This document shows, in pieces, positions 24,606-33,858 of a stretch of 64,000 nt of DNA. A program made the position numbers and the translations under genes. The notes below the pieces were generated by a model. That model searched no databases, was not told the DNA's origin, and saw nothing but the letters and a program-made list of their open reading frames with translations. Source of the DNA: CADCWK01 sp965218235 (GTDB taxonomy: Bacteria > Chloroflexota > Chloroflexia > Thermomicrobiales > UBA6265). Within the stretch, counting starts at the first letter, position 1, and the number at the start of each line of letters is the position of its first letter. The DNA is taken from NCBI GenBank assembly GCA_965218235.1, contig OZ244596.1:1922001-1986000 (forward strand). The letters are read 5' to 3'.

Positions 24606-25544
24606 TCAACGCAACGGCGAGGACAGCGTCGACGGCCGGTCGGTCGGAACCGGAAATAACCGGCCCGGGAGACCTGGAAGGGGTGATGGCAATGACCGGC
24701 CCGGCGAACGGCCGCTGTTCCCGTCCACGTTGCCGGCGACCGGTCCCGGTGTGACGGGAGTGAGTGTCGCCAATGAAACGCTGCCCGTACCGGTCTCGAT
24801 GACGATGTCCATGCCCGTGGAGAGGTCCGTCCGGGCCTGCCAGGCGGCGTTGGAGTAGTGGATCCCGTCGAACGTGAACCCGTCCGTGTCGGTGATGTCG
24901 CTGATGCCAGCCGTCACCTGGATCCGGGCCGGGACATTGGCGGGTACAGCCAGCCGGACATCGCCGACGCCGACCCGGATCCGGCTGAGTCCCATCGCCG
25001 CGATGGCGTCGCCGACGACGACGCGAGCGCTGCCGACCGCGACGTTGACCGAGAACCGGGTCGTCGTCAGCCCGGTGAGGTCGATCCGGGCGGAGCCCAC
25101 CGCGACGTCGACAGCGAGATCGAGCGGAAGCTGTGGATTGACGCCGACGTCCCAGGTCGCCTGTTCCGGCGATTGAAGCCACCGCAGGACGGCAAGGGGC
25201 GGGTCGGCCGAAGCGGAGCCGATCGTGGCGGTGCCCAGGCCGTCGACGACCCGCCAGTTCCGCGCGATCGGCACGTCGCCACTGGCGCGGTACTCGGTCT
25301 GGATAGCGGTGTCCCCACCCAGGTCCGCTCCAGCCGGCAGCGAGTCGGCGACCGTCACGTCGCCGTGGCCGACGTCGATGCTGGCCGAGATCGCCGCCGC
25401 CGTACCGAGTGGCTCGGACCATTCTCCCCGGACAGTTCTGGCATCGGTGAACCGATAGACGCCGTAGCCGACCACCACGGCGGCAAAGACGGCCAGTATC
25501 ATCAGGATCAGGCAACTGTTGAGGAGGCGGGCGACAAGTGACAT
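24606..25544 (-). CDS. Membrane-anchored protein with toastrack/LiaF-like beta domain
   Basis: 312 residues: one membrane helix near the start (LLNSCLILMILAVFAAVVVGYGVYRF), then a repetitive beta-rich part. Repeated patterns such as VDVAVGSARIDLTGL, VNVAVGSARVVVGDA, IRVGVGDVRLAVP and IVIETGTGSVSL at 20-30 residue spacing look like the beta-helix or toastrack adhesin domains (DUF4097/LiaF-like) of envelope stress systems. The last 40 residues are Pro/Ser/Arg-rich. The domain would face outside. GGAG lies eight bases before ATG 25544. No liaRS-like pair is adjacent. Function unknown; a role in envelope sensing is inference. Confidence 0.55.
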   Translation of the reverse strand: MSLVARLLNSCLILMILAVFAAVVVGYGVYRFTDARTVRGEWSEPLGTAAAISASIDVGHGDVTVADSLPAGADLGGDTAIQTEYRASGDVPIARNWRVVDGLGTATIGSASADPPLAVLRWLQSPEQATWDVGVNPQLPLDLAVDVAVGSARIDLTGLTTTRFSVNVAVGSARVVVGDAIAAMGLSRIRVGVGDVRLAVPANVPARIQVTAGISDITDTDGFTFDGIHYSNAAWQARTDLSTGMDIVIETGTGSVSLATLTPVTPGPVAGNVDGNSGRSPGRSLPSPLPGLPGRLFPVPTDRPSTLSSPLR

Positions 25545-25944
25545 TTGCTCGGCTCCGGCGATGGGGGCTGGTGATCGACCGGTCATGGGAACGTCGCACG
25601 ACGGCACCGGGCAGCGCTCGCCGCGTTCCCTTCGTATCCTGGCGCCAGCGTATCGCGGGTTGATGGCGGCACCGTGACGGGCCGGTGACGGTGACGACGC
25701 CTGGTCGGCGATCCGCCCCGGTGATTCATGCCGTCGATGGCTGCGAAGGCGGACCGCTGAGCGCTACACTGTACGCTTGAATGCACCCAACCGGCCCTGT
25801 CTGGTGCCCATCGTCCGCTCCGTCCCTGCGAAGACCGGCCGATGCCGCGCTGAGTTCCTGTCAGCTGGCCGATCGCCGAGCCGATGGCGCGGTATCGGTG
25901 GTGCCGACCTGTCTGTCGAAAACGCCGAGAAAGGAACCGTCACC
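25545..25944. other. Divergent intergenic region between the toastrack-like and SMP-30 genes
   Basis: Four hundred bases between two divergent starts. TACACT at 25765-25770 could be a -10 for the lactonase gene. An in-frame extension of the lactonase upstream of its TTG start is open but has no ribosome-binding site and no family similarity. I see no other feature. Confidence 0.4.
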
Positions 25945-26859
25945 TTGGAAGTCGAGAACGAGCACGGGCTGTCCGACCTGCTGGACGGGAGCCCGCTCAC
26001 GCAGGTCTCGGGCGGCTATACCTTCACTGAGGGGCCGGTCTGGATCCGGGCCCACAACTGGCTGATCTTCAGCGACATCCCAACGAGTACCGCCTATCGC
26101 TGGGGGCCGGGCGACCCCGCCGCCGTCATCTACCGGGAACAGACGAAGAACGGCAACGGCATGACGCTCGACAACGAGGGCCGGGTGATCTGCTGCGAGC
26201 AGACCAGCCGCCGGGTGGTCCGCTTCCCGGTCGACGACCCGGCCGCCGTCGAGGTCATTGCCGAGCACTACGCCGGCAGCCGGCTGAACAGCCCCAACGA
26301 CGTCGTCGTCGATTCTCGTGACCGGGCCTACTTCACCGATCCGATCTACGGGCTCGGCCCCGGTGGCGAGGGCAAGGAGCAGCAACACAACGGCGTCTAC
26401 CGGATCGACCCGGACGGCACGATCGTGCTGATCGACGACCGCTTCCAGCAGCCCAACGGCCTGGTCTTCTCCCCCGACGAACGCCACCTCTATATCGGTG
26501 ACTCGCAACAGCTGGTCATCCGGCGCTTCTCGGTCCATGACGACGGGACGATCACCGGCGGCGGCGTCTTCTGCGACATGCGCAAGTCCGCCCACTCTGG
26601 CGGTCCGGACGGGATGACGATCGACACCGACGGCCGCCTCTGGACGACCGGTCCCGGTGGGATCTGGGTGGTCGACGCCGACGGCACGAATCTCGGCCAG
26701 ATTCTGATGACGGAGCAGCCCGCCAACATCACCTTCGGCGGCCAGGACTTCTCGACCCTCTTCATCACCGCCGAGACCGGGCTCTACCAGATCGGCACTC
26801 GCGTCCGGGGCGCCGTCCCCGGCAGCCGGACACCCGAGCGGGCCGGGATCCCCGGATGA
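25945..26859 (+). CDS. SMP-30/gluconolactonase family hydrolase
   Basis: 304 residues forming a six-blade beta-propeller. These enzymes hydrolyse sugar lactones or organophosphates with a Ca or Zn centre. Metal ligands by pattern: Glu in YTFTEGPVW (about 30), Asn in LNSPNDVVVD (about 120), Asn in FQQPNGLVFSPDE (about 175) and Asp in GGPDGMTIDTDG (about 220). The SPNDVVV and PDGMTID patterns are diagnostic. The start is taken as TTG 25945 because AAAGGA is nine bases upstream; a longer reading to 25777 lacks this. The following gene overlaps by ATGA. It may process aldonolactones, perhaps in concert with the sugar isomerase-like gene nearby, but that link is only proximity. Confidence 0.85.
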   Translation: MEVENEHGLSDLLDGSPLTQVSGGYTFTEGPVWIRAHNWLIFSDIPTSTAYRWGPGDPAAVIYREQTKNGNGMTLDNEGRVICCEQTSRRVVRFPVDDPAAVEVIAEHYAGSRLNSPNDVVVDSRDRAYFTDPIYGLGPGGEGKEQQHNGVYRIDPDGTIVLIDDRFQQPNGLVFSPDERHLYIGDSQQLVIRRFSVHDDGTITGGGVFCDMRKSAHSGGPDGMTIDTDGRLWTTGPGGIWVVDADGTNLGQILMTEQPANITFGGQDFSTLFITAETGLYQIGTRVRGAVPGSRTPERAGIPG

Positions 26860-27362
26860 CCGACGATATCCGTCCGGACAGCACTATGGACGGCGTCAGG
26901 CGCGATGGGTCGGACGACGCCGGCGACCTGATCACCGCTGACGATCTCACCTTCACGGCGGCGGACGGCGAGGCCGACGTGATCGACCACGCCGGGGCGC
27001 TGGCCGCGGTCCAGGCGGCCTTCGCCGGGCTGGCCGGCTCCGAGGAGGTGGACATCCTTCCGACCGAGGGCGAGGACAACGACGACATCGCCGTCGCCGG
27101 CGACGCCTGGACCCTCTACCTGAGCGGCTGGCCCGGACCGGCGACCGCCTTCGTCGCGGTCGAGGACGAGCCGGCCGACGATGCCGAAGCCGCGGCGGTC
27201 GAGGCTGCCTGGCGATCCGTCGTCTCCGGCGATGCCGTCGCGGCCATGTCGATGATTGACATCGAACTCGAAGGCGCCCTGACGCACGCCCTCGACGCTT
27301 CCGGCGATCCTCTCTCGCAATCGATCGCCACCGCTGTCCGGCTCGGTGCCGTCGCGGGGTAA
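26856..27362 (+). CDS. Acidic hypothetical protein
   Basis: 168 residues, strongly acidic (many Asp and Glu, few Lys). It overlaps the lactonase stop by four bases (ATGA), so it is probably co-translated. No motif I recognise; the sequence suggests alternating short strands and helices (for example DAWTLYLSGWPGPATAFVAVED) and no signal peptide or membrane segment. It might be a small alpha/beta protein binding a cation or a partner enzyme, but nothing in the sequence decides this. Codon use and composition are like those of the neighbours. Confidence 0.55.
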   Translation: MTDDIRPDSTMDGVRRDGSDDAGDLITADDLTFTAADGEADVIDHAGALAAVQAAFAGLAGSEEVDILPTEGEDNDDIAVAGDAWTLYLSGWPGPATAFVAVEDEPADDAEAAAVEAAWRSVVSGDAVAAMSMIDIELEGALTHALDASGDPLSQSIATAVRLGAVAG

Positions 27363-27368
27363 CTCTGA

Positions 27369-27398
27369 CCGGCTGTGAACCGATGGGTTGAACGACAG
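27369..27398 (+). repeat. Half copy of the 134 bp repeat family (copy D)
   Basis: CCGGCTGTGAACCGATGGG then TTGAACGACAG matches the left end of copy C. No inverted partner end is visible in the next 150 bases, so this looks like a solo end or decayed copy just after the acidic protein gene. The rest of the gap to 27709 shows no other feature. Confidence 0.45.
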
Positions 27399-27709
27399 AT
27401 CTTCGCCCATGCATTCAGAGGATCAAACCCGGTTGCGGTCAGATTCAATCGTCCTGCCGCAACGCGCAAATGGGCTGCCTGAATGCAACAGGCGAATCAG
27501 CTCCCCGCTCCTGGCACCCGCGAAGCCGACGTCGCGTCAGCCGGTGAGCAAGCGGGTGAGCCCCGGGCCGGGGGAGAGGTCGGCTCCGGCGCCACGCAAG
27601 TCCAAGCGACTACCGCTCTCAACGTCGAATCACTCGCCCGTCAACCCGATCCTCCAAAGCCGATCCGTCGCGGCTTCGCTGGCTGTGAACGCCCCGTTGC
27701 TCCTCCCGG

Positions 27710-28021
27710 CTACCGTTCCGCCCGAACCAGCAACACTCCGTCGTCGAACCCGCCACGGGCCGCCCGCTTCGCCAGCCGCATCTCCTCGAAGACGTCCCAC
27801 GTCAGTCCGGACGCGGCGACGATCGCATGGACGACCTCGACGACATCGACCAGCTCACCGATCTCGCCGCTCTCCTGGTACTCAGTGCACTCCTCCGCCA
27901 GCTTGTCCGTCAGCCGGAGCGGCCGTTCGGCCGGTTCGAGGTACCGGAACTCCAGCTCGCTGCCGTGGGAACGGACGACCTCGGGGATCCGGTCCCGGAC
28001 CAGCTTGTCGTACCCGGTCAT
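27710..28021 (-). CDS. MazG-like nucleotide pyrophosphohydrolase
   Basis: 103 residues, an all-alpha NTP-PPase of the short house-cleaning type. The sequence begins YDKLVRDRIPEVVRSHG, then DKLAEECTEYQESGEIGELVDVVEVVHAI, where E-E-x-x-E and E-x-x-D carry the Mg site. Such proteins (phosphoribosyl-ATP pyrophosphohydrolase-like family) cleave non-canonical NTPs. A near-perfect Shine-Dalgarno AAGGAGGAGGAA precedes ATG 28021. It lies 47 bases beyond the phosphotriesterase-like gene on the same strand. Confidence 0.85.
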   Translation of the reverse strand: MTGYDKLVRDRIPEVVRSHGSELEFRYLEPAERPLRLTDKLAEECTEYQESGEIGELVDVVEVVHAIVAASGLTWDVFEEMRLAKRAARGGFDDGVLLVRAER

Positions 28022-28068
28022 CGATTCCTCCTCCTTCACATCCCGTCGAGACACGCGGTTCGCCAGCT

Positions 28069-29022
28069 TCAGCCTGAGGTCCAGCGGAAAGCGGACATGA
28101 CGTTGTCCCGCAGGATCGTCCGGGTCGCCCGGTCGCCGAACCGCTCCCGCAGCGCTGGTTTGATGAGGCGCATGATGGCCGTCGCGTCGTAGCCGTACTG
28201 CGTCGAGGGCGGGTTGCAGACCACTGTCGCGTCATCCGAGACCAGTACCTGGCCGAGATGACCGGCGTCGATCAGTTGTCCGATCGCGTCGAGCGACCGG
28301 TCGGCCAGCGATGGTGGTCCGGCGTCCTCGCCGCCCCGGCTGCTGAAGCTGTCGAACTGGACCACGATCCCGTCGGCGGCGTGACGGGCGTGGTCCTCCG
28401 GCGATGACCGCTGGGCGTGGGCCCAGACCAGCCGTTCGAGCGGGAACCCCTCCGCCATGAGCGTCTCCCGGACCCGGCCGAGCGGTCCCGGCAGGGGGCT
28501 GTGCAATCCGATCGCGGCGCCGGTCTCCCGGGCGGCGATCGCGGCGGCCCGGTGGATGATTGTCTCGTCTGGAGTCGGGCCGACGTCCGATGTCGCGATC
28601 TTGACGAATCCGGCCCGGACCCCGGTGCCGTCGATCCCCTCGGTCAACTCGGCGTTGAACCGGGCGGCCAGTTCGGCGACCGTCAGATCCCGGTATCCGG
28701 CCGGGCGCTTCGTCAGGTAGATGCCGGTCGGGCAGACGATGTGGAGACCGGTCGCGCCGGAGACGTCCCGCAGCAGCGCCGCGTTGCGCCCAACGCCGAG
28801 CGCCGTCCAGTCGACGAGCAGGTCGATCCCCTGAGCCCGCAATTCGCGGAGCCGGTTGATCGCGGCGCCCCGGACCATCCCCCAGTCGACGTCCATGTAG
28901 CGGGGGTGGTCGGCGGGCTGGAAGTCGACGAAGAGATGCTCGTGGGCCAGCGCCCGGTTGATCGTGTCAGCCAGAATGCGGCCACGAACGGTTTGAAGCG
29001 TGTGTTCCAGCGTGTCTGGCAA
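28069..29022 (-). CDS. Phosphotriesterase-like metal hydrolase
   Basis: 317 residues of amidohydrolase TIM barrel. Metal ligands by pattern: HEHLF (first two His, about residue 27), the bridging carboxylated Lys in AGFVKIATS (about 140), His in IGLHSP (about 172), His in LVWAHAQRS (about 200) and Asp in VLVSDDATV (about 265). This is the phosphotriesterase family set; members include lactonases and other ester hydrolases. Paraoxon-type activity cannot be read from the sequence. Short for the family at the C-terminus. Located between the MazG-like and DUF3995 genes on the same strand; likely one unit. Confidence 0.85.
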   Translation of the reverse strand: MPDTLEHTLQTVRGRILADTINRALAHEHLFVDFQPADHPRYMDVDWGMVRGAAINRLRELRAQGIDLLVDWTALGVGRNAALLRDVSGATGLHIVCPTGIYLTKRPAGYRDLTVAELAARFNAELTEGIDGTGVRAGFVKIATSDVGPTPDETIIHRAAAIAARETGAAIGLHSPLPGPLGRVRETLMAEGFPLERLVWAHAQRSSPEDHARHAADGIVVQFDSFSSRGGEDAGPPSLADRSLDAIGQLIDAGHLGQVLVSDDATVVCNPPSTQYGYDATAIMRLIKPALRERFGDRATRTILRDNVMSAFRWTSG

Positions 29023-29047
29023 GACGCTCTCCGATTGCCCGGGCGGC

Positions 29048-29563
29048 TCAACGGAAGCTCGCCAACGGCCGTGAACTGATCTGATACCCAGCGGTGGCGA
29101 TCAGCAGCGACAGACCGCCGATCATCCAGAGCGGCTCCCAGACGAACAGGTACCACGGGACGGCCGCTTCACCCATCGAGGCCGGTGTGGAAATCGCGCC
29201 GCCAAGGGCAAGTGCCGCCTGGATCATCCCGGCGACACCATACAGGGTCAGGCCGAAGCCCGCGAGCCAGGCGGCCGTGAGCAGGATAGGTCGCGGGATG
29301 GAGCGGTCCCGCCCGAACCAGAGCGCGAACCCCAGTCCGGTGACGAGCAACCTGCCGACAGCGGACAGCCAGATCATGGCGACGAAGCTCGTCTCCCGGT
29401 CCAACGCCTGCTCCTGAATCCGGGTGCCCAGCTGATGGAGACCGAGCGTCCCGCCCAGTGCCCACGAGGCGGTCAGCGCCGCAGTCGCAACACCCCAGAC
29501 GATGGTGAGGATAGCGGCCCACCGGCCGATTCGGGCAACCCGGTCCCTCCCTCTGGTCGTCAT
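29048..29563 (-). CDS. DUF3995 family membrane protein
   Basis: 171 residues with four predicted membrane segments (AAILTIVWGVATAALTASWAL, FVAMIWLSAVGRLLVTGLGFALW, ILLTAAWLAGFGLTLYGVAGM, PWYLFVWEPLWMIGGLSLLIA). The W-E-P-L-W-M-x-G-G motif in the last segment is typical of DUF3995. Function is unknown. The start ATG lies only ten bases after a TATACT box, so the transcript may be nearly leaderless and no Shine-Dalgarno is seen. It ends 25 bases before the phosphotriesterase-like start. Confidence 0.75.
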   Translation of the reverse strand: MTTRGRDRVARIGRWAAILTIVWGVATAALTASWALGGTLGLHQLGTRIQEQALDRETSFVAMIWLSAVGRLLVTGLGFALWFGRDRSIPRPILLTAAWLAGFGLTLYGVAGMIQAALALGGAISTPASMGEAAVPWYLFVWEPLWMIGGLSLLIATAGYQISSRPLASFR

Positions 29564-29573
29564 CGTCTCGCGC

Positions 29574-29579
29574 AGTATA
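29574..29579 (-). promoter_or_regulatory. -10 box (TATACT) immediately before the DUF3995 gene
   Basis: TATACT on the minus strand, with ten bases to the ATG at 29563. A transcription start about seven bases downstream would leave no room for a Shine-Dalgarno. Candidate leaderless or near-leaderless gene. Confidence 0.4.
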
Positions 29580-29728
29580 ATCGTGCCAATTCTCCGACCG
29601 AATCTGTCGAGTCCATCCGTTCGACGACCATGGTCGCGGACGGGAATGGTGGCGCCTTGAGCGAACCGTGACGGAGATGTGACGCACGAATGAAGCGGGC
29701 GACGGGTGCTTCGCTGTCATGACCATGG

Positions 29729-29866
29729 CAGCGACCCCTTCCCAAACCCTTCGTGGCGCGGCGGATAGTGGCTCACCGCGAGTCGGTTTCGCCCTTGCGG
29801 GGTTCACCATCGGGCAGGGATCAGTCTCCCCCACTCCGGGACGAGCGGGGAAGGGGTCGACCGCTG
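29729..29866. repeat. Long-range inverted repeat in the ABC-F / DUF3995 gap
   Basis: CGACCCCTTCCC (29732-29743) is perfectly complementary to GGGAAGGGGTCG (29848-29859), and CAGCG/CGCTG extends the match with a small bulge. The 104 bases between contain further short complementary blocks. It lies in a 390-base gap with no gene. It may be an RNA fold or a decayed mobile end. Confidence 0.4.
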
Positions 29867-29953
29867 GGACTTGCTCGCGGGCACCGTTATTGATCGGATA
29901 ACGCCGTACCTGCGGGGACTGGTATTGCCTTGGGGACCGAGCCCATTTGGCGC

Positions 29954-31681
29954 CTATTGGAGCGTAACCGTCACCTGCCGGCGTCGGTCTCGTCGCCCGA
30001 GTGGTTTCGGCTGAGGGACGACCGGGTCCGGGTGGCTCAGGCGCGTGCCGGCCCCGCCGCTGGACCGGATGTGGTCGTACTCGCCGTACGATCCAGCGTA
30101 GTCGTAGACCACGCCCTCCCGGACCTCGATGATCCGGTCGCAGACGCTGTCGAGGAAATAGCGGTCGTGGGAGACCGTCAGCAGCGTGCCGGCGTAGTCG
30201 GCCAGCGCCCCTTCCAGCACCTCGATCGAGGCGATGTCCAGATTGTTGGTCGGCTCGTCCAGAATCATGAAGTTGGCGCCGGACAGGACCAGCGTCCCGA
30301 ACAGCAGTCGGCTCCGCTCTCCACCGCTGAGTTGCCCGATCGCCGTCTCGGCGTCGATCGCGTCGAAGCCCAGGGCCGCGAGGAAACCCCGTGCCCGGTG
30401 GTCGTCGTACGGCGCGTTGGCCCGGACAAGTTCCAGCGGCGTCTGGCGATGGTCGAGCGTCTCCTGCTCCTGGGCGAAGTAGCCGGTTCTGATGCTCGGT
30501 CCGAACCGGATCGAGCCGCTGTCAGGTGTCTCCTGGCCCATCAGCATCCGGAGCAGCGTCGTCTTGCCGGCCCCGTTCGGCCCGACCAGTCCGACCCGCT
30601 CGCCGTGGCGGATGACCATGTCGAATGGTCGGTAGATCACGCGTTCCCCGAACCGTCTGCTCAGCCCGGCGACCTCGAGCACCTTGGTCGAGCCGCGCTC
30701 CGTGTCGAAGGAGACGTCGATCCGACTGCGGTCGACCGGTGGCGGCACCGTCGCTTCGAGCCGGGCGGCCTCGATCCCGACCTTGCGGCGCTGGTTCTCG
30801 GCCCGGGTCGCGAACTTCGGGTTCTGCCGGGCCCACTGCGTCAGCGCCTCGGAGCTCTCCTTGAGCTTCTGGAACTCGCGCAGCTCGTTGGTCCGGAGTT
30901 GGTGCTGCCGGAGGATCCGGGACCGCTTCTCGGTCCGGTAGGCGGTGTAGTTGCCCGGCCACGTCGAGAGCAGCCCGTCCTCGACCTCGAGGATGCCAGT
31001 CGCGACCTGGTCGACGAGGTAGCGGTCATGGGTGACGAGGGCGACGGCCCCGTCGTGGCGGACGATCTCGCGCTCAAGCCACGACCGGGCCTCGTCGTCG
31101 AGGTGGTTGTCCGGCTCGTCCAGCAGCAGGAGCCGGGGCGCCTCGGCCAGTAGCCGGGCGAGGGCGACGAGGCGTCGCTCGCCGCCGGACAGCGTCCCGA
31201 GCGGCGTCTCCCAGCGTGGCTCGGGCAGGCGCAGCCCGGCGAGGATCTCGGCGGCGCGGGTGACGTCCTGGTCGACGGCGCTGCTGTCGAGCCGGGCCAG
31301 GATGGCGCCCTGCTCGTCAAGAAGGGCCATCAGCGTGTCGTCGTCGGCCGTGGCCATTCCGGCGGCGATCGCGTCCAGCCGCGCCTCCAGCGCCTCGGCG
31401 TTGCCCAGCGCCTCGGCGACGACCGCCCGGACGGTCGTCTCGGGGTCGTGCGAGGCGTGCTGATCGAGCATCCCGACGGTGAGGCCAGGGAGCGTGACGA
31501 CGCCGCCGCGGTCCGGTTCGAGCCGCCGGGCGATGATCCGGAGCAGCGTGCTCTTGCCGGCCCCGTTCTCGCCCATGATCGCCAGCCGGTCGCCGGACTT
31601 GATGGAGAGGGTGACGCCGTTGAACAGGCGGTTGCCGCCGAAGGTGAGGTGGATCTGGGCGGCCTGGACGAGGACGGTCAT
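29954..31681 (-). CDS. ABC-F family ATPase (translation or ribosome-protection factor)
   Basis: 575 residues with two ABC domains and no membrane part. First Walker A GENGAGKSTLL (about residue 38), signature LSGGERRLVALARLL, Walker B LLLDEPDNHLDD; second Walker A GPNGAGKTTLL (about 370), signature LSGGERSRLLFG, Walker B MILDEPTNNLD. The linker (about 255-320) has the charged helical P-site tRNA interaction motif (YRTEKRSRILRQHQ, ELREFQKLKESSEAL). Closest in plan to YdiF/Uup or antibiotic-resistance ABC-F. The C-terminus ends in a basic tail (RRDRRRQ). GGAG lies nine bases before ATG 31681; an extended -10 lies at 31768. Whether it confers drug resistance cannot be told. Confidence 0.9.
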   Translation of the reverse strand: MTVLVQAAQIHLTFGGNRLFNGVTLSIKSGDRLAIMGENGAGKSTLLRIIARRLEPDRGGVVTLPGLTVGMLDQHASHDPETTVRAVVAEALGNAEALEARLDAIAAGMATADDDTLMALLDEQGAILARLDSSAVDQDVTRAAEILAGLRLPEPRWETPLGTLSGGERRLVALARLLAEAPRLLLLDEPDNHLDDEARSWLEREIVRHDGAVALVTHDRYLVDQVATGILEVEDGLLSTWPGNYTAYRTEKRSRILRQHQLRTNELREFQKLKESSEALTQWARQNPKFATRAENQRRKVGIEAARLEATVPPPVDRSRIDVSFDTERGSTKVLEVAGLSRRFGERVIYRPFDMVIRHGERVGLVGPNGAGKTTLLRMLMGQETPDSGSIRFGPSIRTGYFAQEQETLDHRQTPLELVRANAPYDDHRARGFLAALGFDAIDAETAIGQLSGGERSRLLFGTLVLSGANFMILDEPTNNLDIASIEVLEGALADYAGTLLTVSHDRYFLDSVCDRIIEVREGVVYDYAGSYGEYDHIRSSGGAGTRLSHPDPVVPQPKPLGRRDRRRQVTVTLQ

Positions 31682-32170
31682 GGCGGGAGTCTCCCCGATG
31701 GGCGGCAAGCTGCGGCGACGACTGGGCAGCCCGAACGACGATCGGCTCGGGAGGATTGGGAACCGCAACAGTAGCACGAGTCTGGCCCGGGGTCGGATCG
31801 ACAGGTTGTCTCTGGAGGGGCGATCCGATGGACTGGTGAATGGATGTTCAATGGAGATGTCAAAGGAGATCGCGGATTTCGGATCAACGGCGGGCGATGC
31901 GGACACCGATTTCCGAAAGCTGTGCAGAATGCGTAGCCCATCGTTGCGGCCTGTGCAACAATCGGGGTTAGCGACCATGTATCCTGTCGCCCATCCCGTT
32001 CGTCGTCGTGCCTGTCCGCGTCGTGTGGCATCACGGTGGTGATGGAACCGACCGTTCCTACCCCAGCCCTGAGCGCGGATGCTGACGACGAGCGGATGCC
32101 TGGCGACGGCGTGAACGCCGAGGAATCGTCACGGATGAACAGTCCGAATCTCAAGGGAGAGCAGTGCAGC
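31682..32170. other. Divergent intergenic region with promoter of the ABC-F gene
   Basis: TGCTACTGT on the minus strand at 31768-31776 is an extended -10 for the ABC-F gene. On the plus side there is a TATCCT at 31979 that could serve the binding protein. The binding protein frame is open back to 32036. I see no gene in between. Confidence 0.35.
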
Positions 32171-33856
32171 ATGAGTGACCTGAACCAGACCAGCCAGCGG
32201 ATCCTGCGGTCGGCCACGAACCGGCGCAACGTCCTCCGCGGTCTCGGCGCCGCTGGCGCGGGCACGGCCGCCGTCGCCCTCGGCGGCGGGATCGCCTCGG
32301 CCAGCCTTCTCCGGGGAGCCGACATCGACGCCCGCTTCCAGGACGGCACCCCGGCCACCGGCGGCGTGCTCCGCCTGACCGGCCACCAGGACATTCCCGG
32401 CCTCAGCCCGGAGGATGCCGGCGCCACGGTCCCGTTCGTCGCCATCGTCCAGATCCACAACGCCATGGTCGAGTTGGACGAGCTGCTGACCTTCCAGCCG
32501 GTCCTGGCGACGGAGTTGCCGTCCGTCAGCGCCGACGGCCTGACCTACACCTGCACGCTGCGCGACGACGTCGCCTTTCAGAACGGCGACCCTTTCTCAT
32601 CGGCCGACGTCAAGTACACGATGGAGTGGACCAAGGATCCGACCAACGCGTCGGTGAACGCCGGGTCGTTCGAGAACGTGACCAGCGTCGAGGCGCCCGA
32701 TCCGACCACGGTCGTCGTGACCCTGTCGGCCCCGAACGCGGCCTTCAACGCCCTGATCGGCTCGACGCTGATCCTGCCGTCGGGCTACCACGCCGAGGTC
32801 GGCCAGACCGCTTACGCCCAGGCGCCGATCGGCACTGGCCCCTTCATGGTCAATTCGTTCGATCCGGCCGCCCGAACGCTGCTCGACGCCTATGACGGCC
32901 ACTTCCGTGGGCGAGCGAAGATCGACCAGCTCCAGATCGACGTCGTGCCCGAGGCGTCCGTCCGGGCCGAGGCGTTGGAGAACGGCGAGTCGGACAATAG
33001 CATCTGGGCGCTGACGCCCGAGGACGACGAGCGTCTGACCGAAGACCCGACCTTCACGACGTACTCGACCCTCAACACCGCCGTCAACCACTTCCCGCTC
33101 AACAATCAGCACCCTATCCTGAGCGATGTCCGGGTCCGGCAGGCGATGATGTTCGCCATCGACCGCCAGCTCATCGTCGACGAGATCTTCCTCGGCGCCG
33201 CCCAGCTCGCGACGTCCAACCTGTCACCGGCCGTCGCGACGTTCTACACCGACGCCGTGACGCAGTACCCCTACGATCCGGATCAGGCGATGGCCCTGCT
33301 CGACGAGGCGGGTTGGGTTCAGGGCGACGGCGATGTCCGCCAGAAGGACGGCCAGGACCTGACCTTCACCATCTCGATCCCAAGTGGCGACTCGACCCGC
33401 CGGTCCGAGGCCGAGGTCGTCAGCGACTTCCTCAGCGATGTCGGCATCAACGCCGAGCTGCGGGAGACGCCGGTCGCGCAGATCCTGGACCAGCTCCCGT
33501 CCGGCGAGGCCGACGCCGGGCTCTTCAACTGGACCTACGGCGCCGGTGACGACCCCGACGCCACGCCGGAGTTGAGCTCGACCGGGCCGAACAACTTCTC
33601 TCACTATAGCAACCTTCGAGTCGATGAGTTGCTGAAGCAGGGAATTGTCGCGCTGACCCAGGAGGAGCGGATTCCGATCTATCAGGAGATCCAGCAGATC
33701 GTCGCCGACGAGGTGCCGTTCCTGTTCATCTGCTTCCTACAGGGCCGGACCCACTACGCCGCCCGCGTCAAGGGCCTCCCGGCGGCCGAGCAGGTCCTCG
33801 ATTCGGACAACCTCTACAAGAAGGCCTACACCTGGTCGCTCGACCCGGCCGAGTAA
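32171..33856 (+). CDS. ABC transporter substrate-binding protein, peptide/oligopeptide type (SBP family 5), Tat-exported
   Basis: 561 residues. The N-terminus NRRNVLRGLGAAGAGTAAVALGGGIASA is a likely twin-arginine signal. Mature part: LRDDVAFQNGDPFSSADVKYTMEW, VTLSAPNAAFNALIG, GTGPFMVNSFDP and HFPLNNQHPILSDVRVRQAMMFAIDR are the family 5 (DppA/OppA) landmarks. It binds a peptide or similar solute outside the membrane and hands it to the two permeases downstream. Start is ATG 32171 (AGGGAG eleven bases upstream); ATG 32135 with GAGGA nine bases upstream is a real alternative. Only two bases separate its stop from the DUF559 cassette, which then leads into the permease ribosome-binding site. Confidence 0.9.
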   Translation: MSDLNQTSQRILRSATNRRNVLRGLGAAGAGTAAVALGGGIASASLLRGADIDARFQDGTPATGGVLRLTGHQDIPGLSPEDAGATVPFVAIVQIHNAMVELDELLTFQPVLATELPSVSADGLTYTCTLRDDVAFQNGDPFSSADVKYTMEWTKDPTNASVNAGSFENVTSVEAPDPTTVVVTLSAPNAAFNALIGSTLILPSGYHAEVGQTAYAQAPIGTGPFMVNSFDPAARTLLDAYDGHFRGRAKIDQLQIDVVPEASVRAEALENGESDNSIWALTPEDDERLTEDPTFTTYSTLNTAVNHFPLNNQHPILSDVRVRQAMMFAIDRQLIVDEIFLGAAQLATSNLSPAVATFYTDAVTQYPYDPDQAMALLDEAGWVQGDGDVRQKDGQDLTFTISIPSGDSTRRSEAEVVSDFLSDVGINAELRETPVAQILDQLPSGEADAGLFNWTYGAGDDPDATPELSSTGPNNFSHYSNLRVDELLKQGIVALTQEERIPIYQEIQQIVADEVPFLFICFLQGRTHYAARVKGLPAAEQVLDSDNLYKKAYTWSLDPAE

Positions 33857-33858
33857 CG

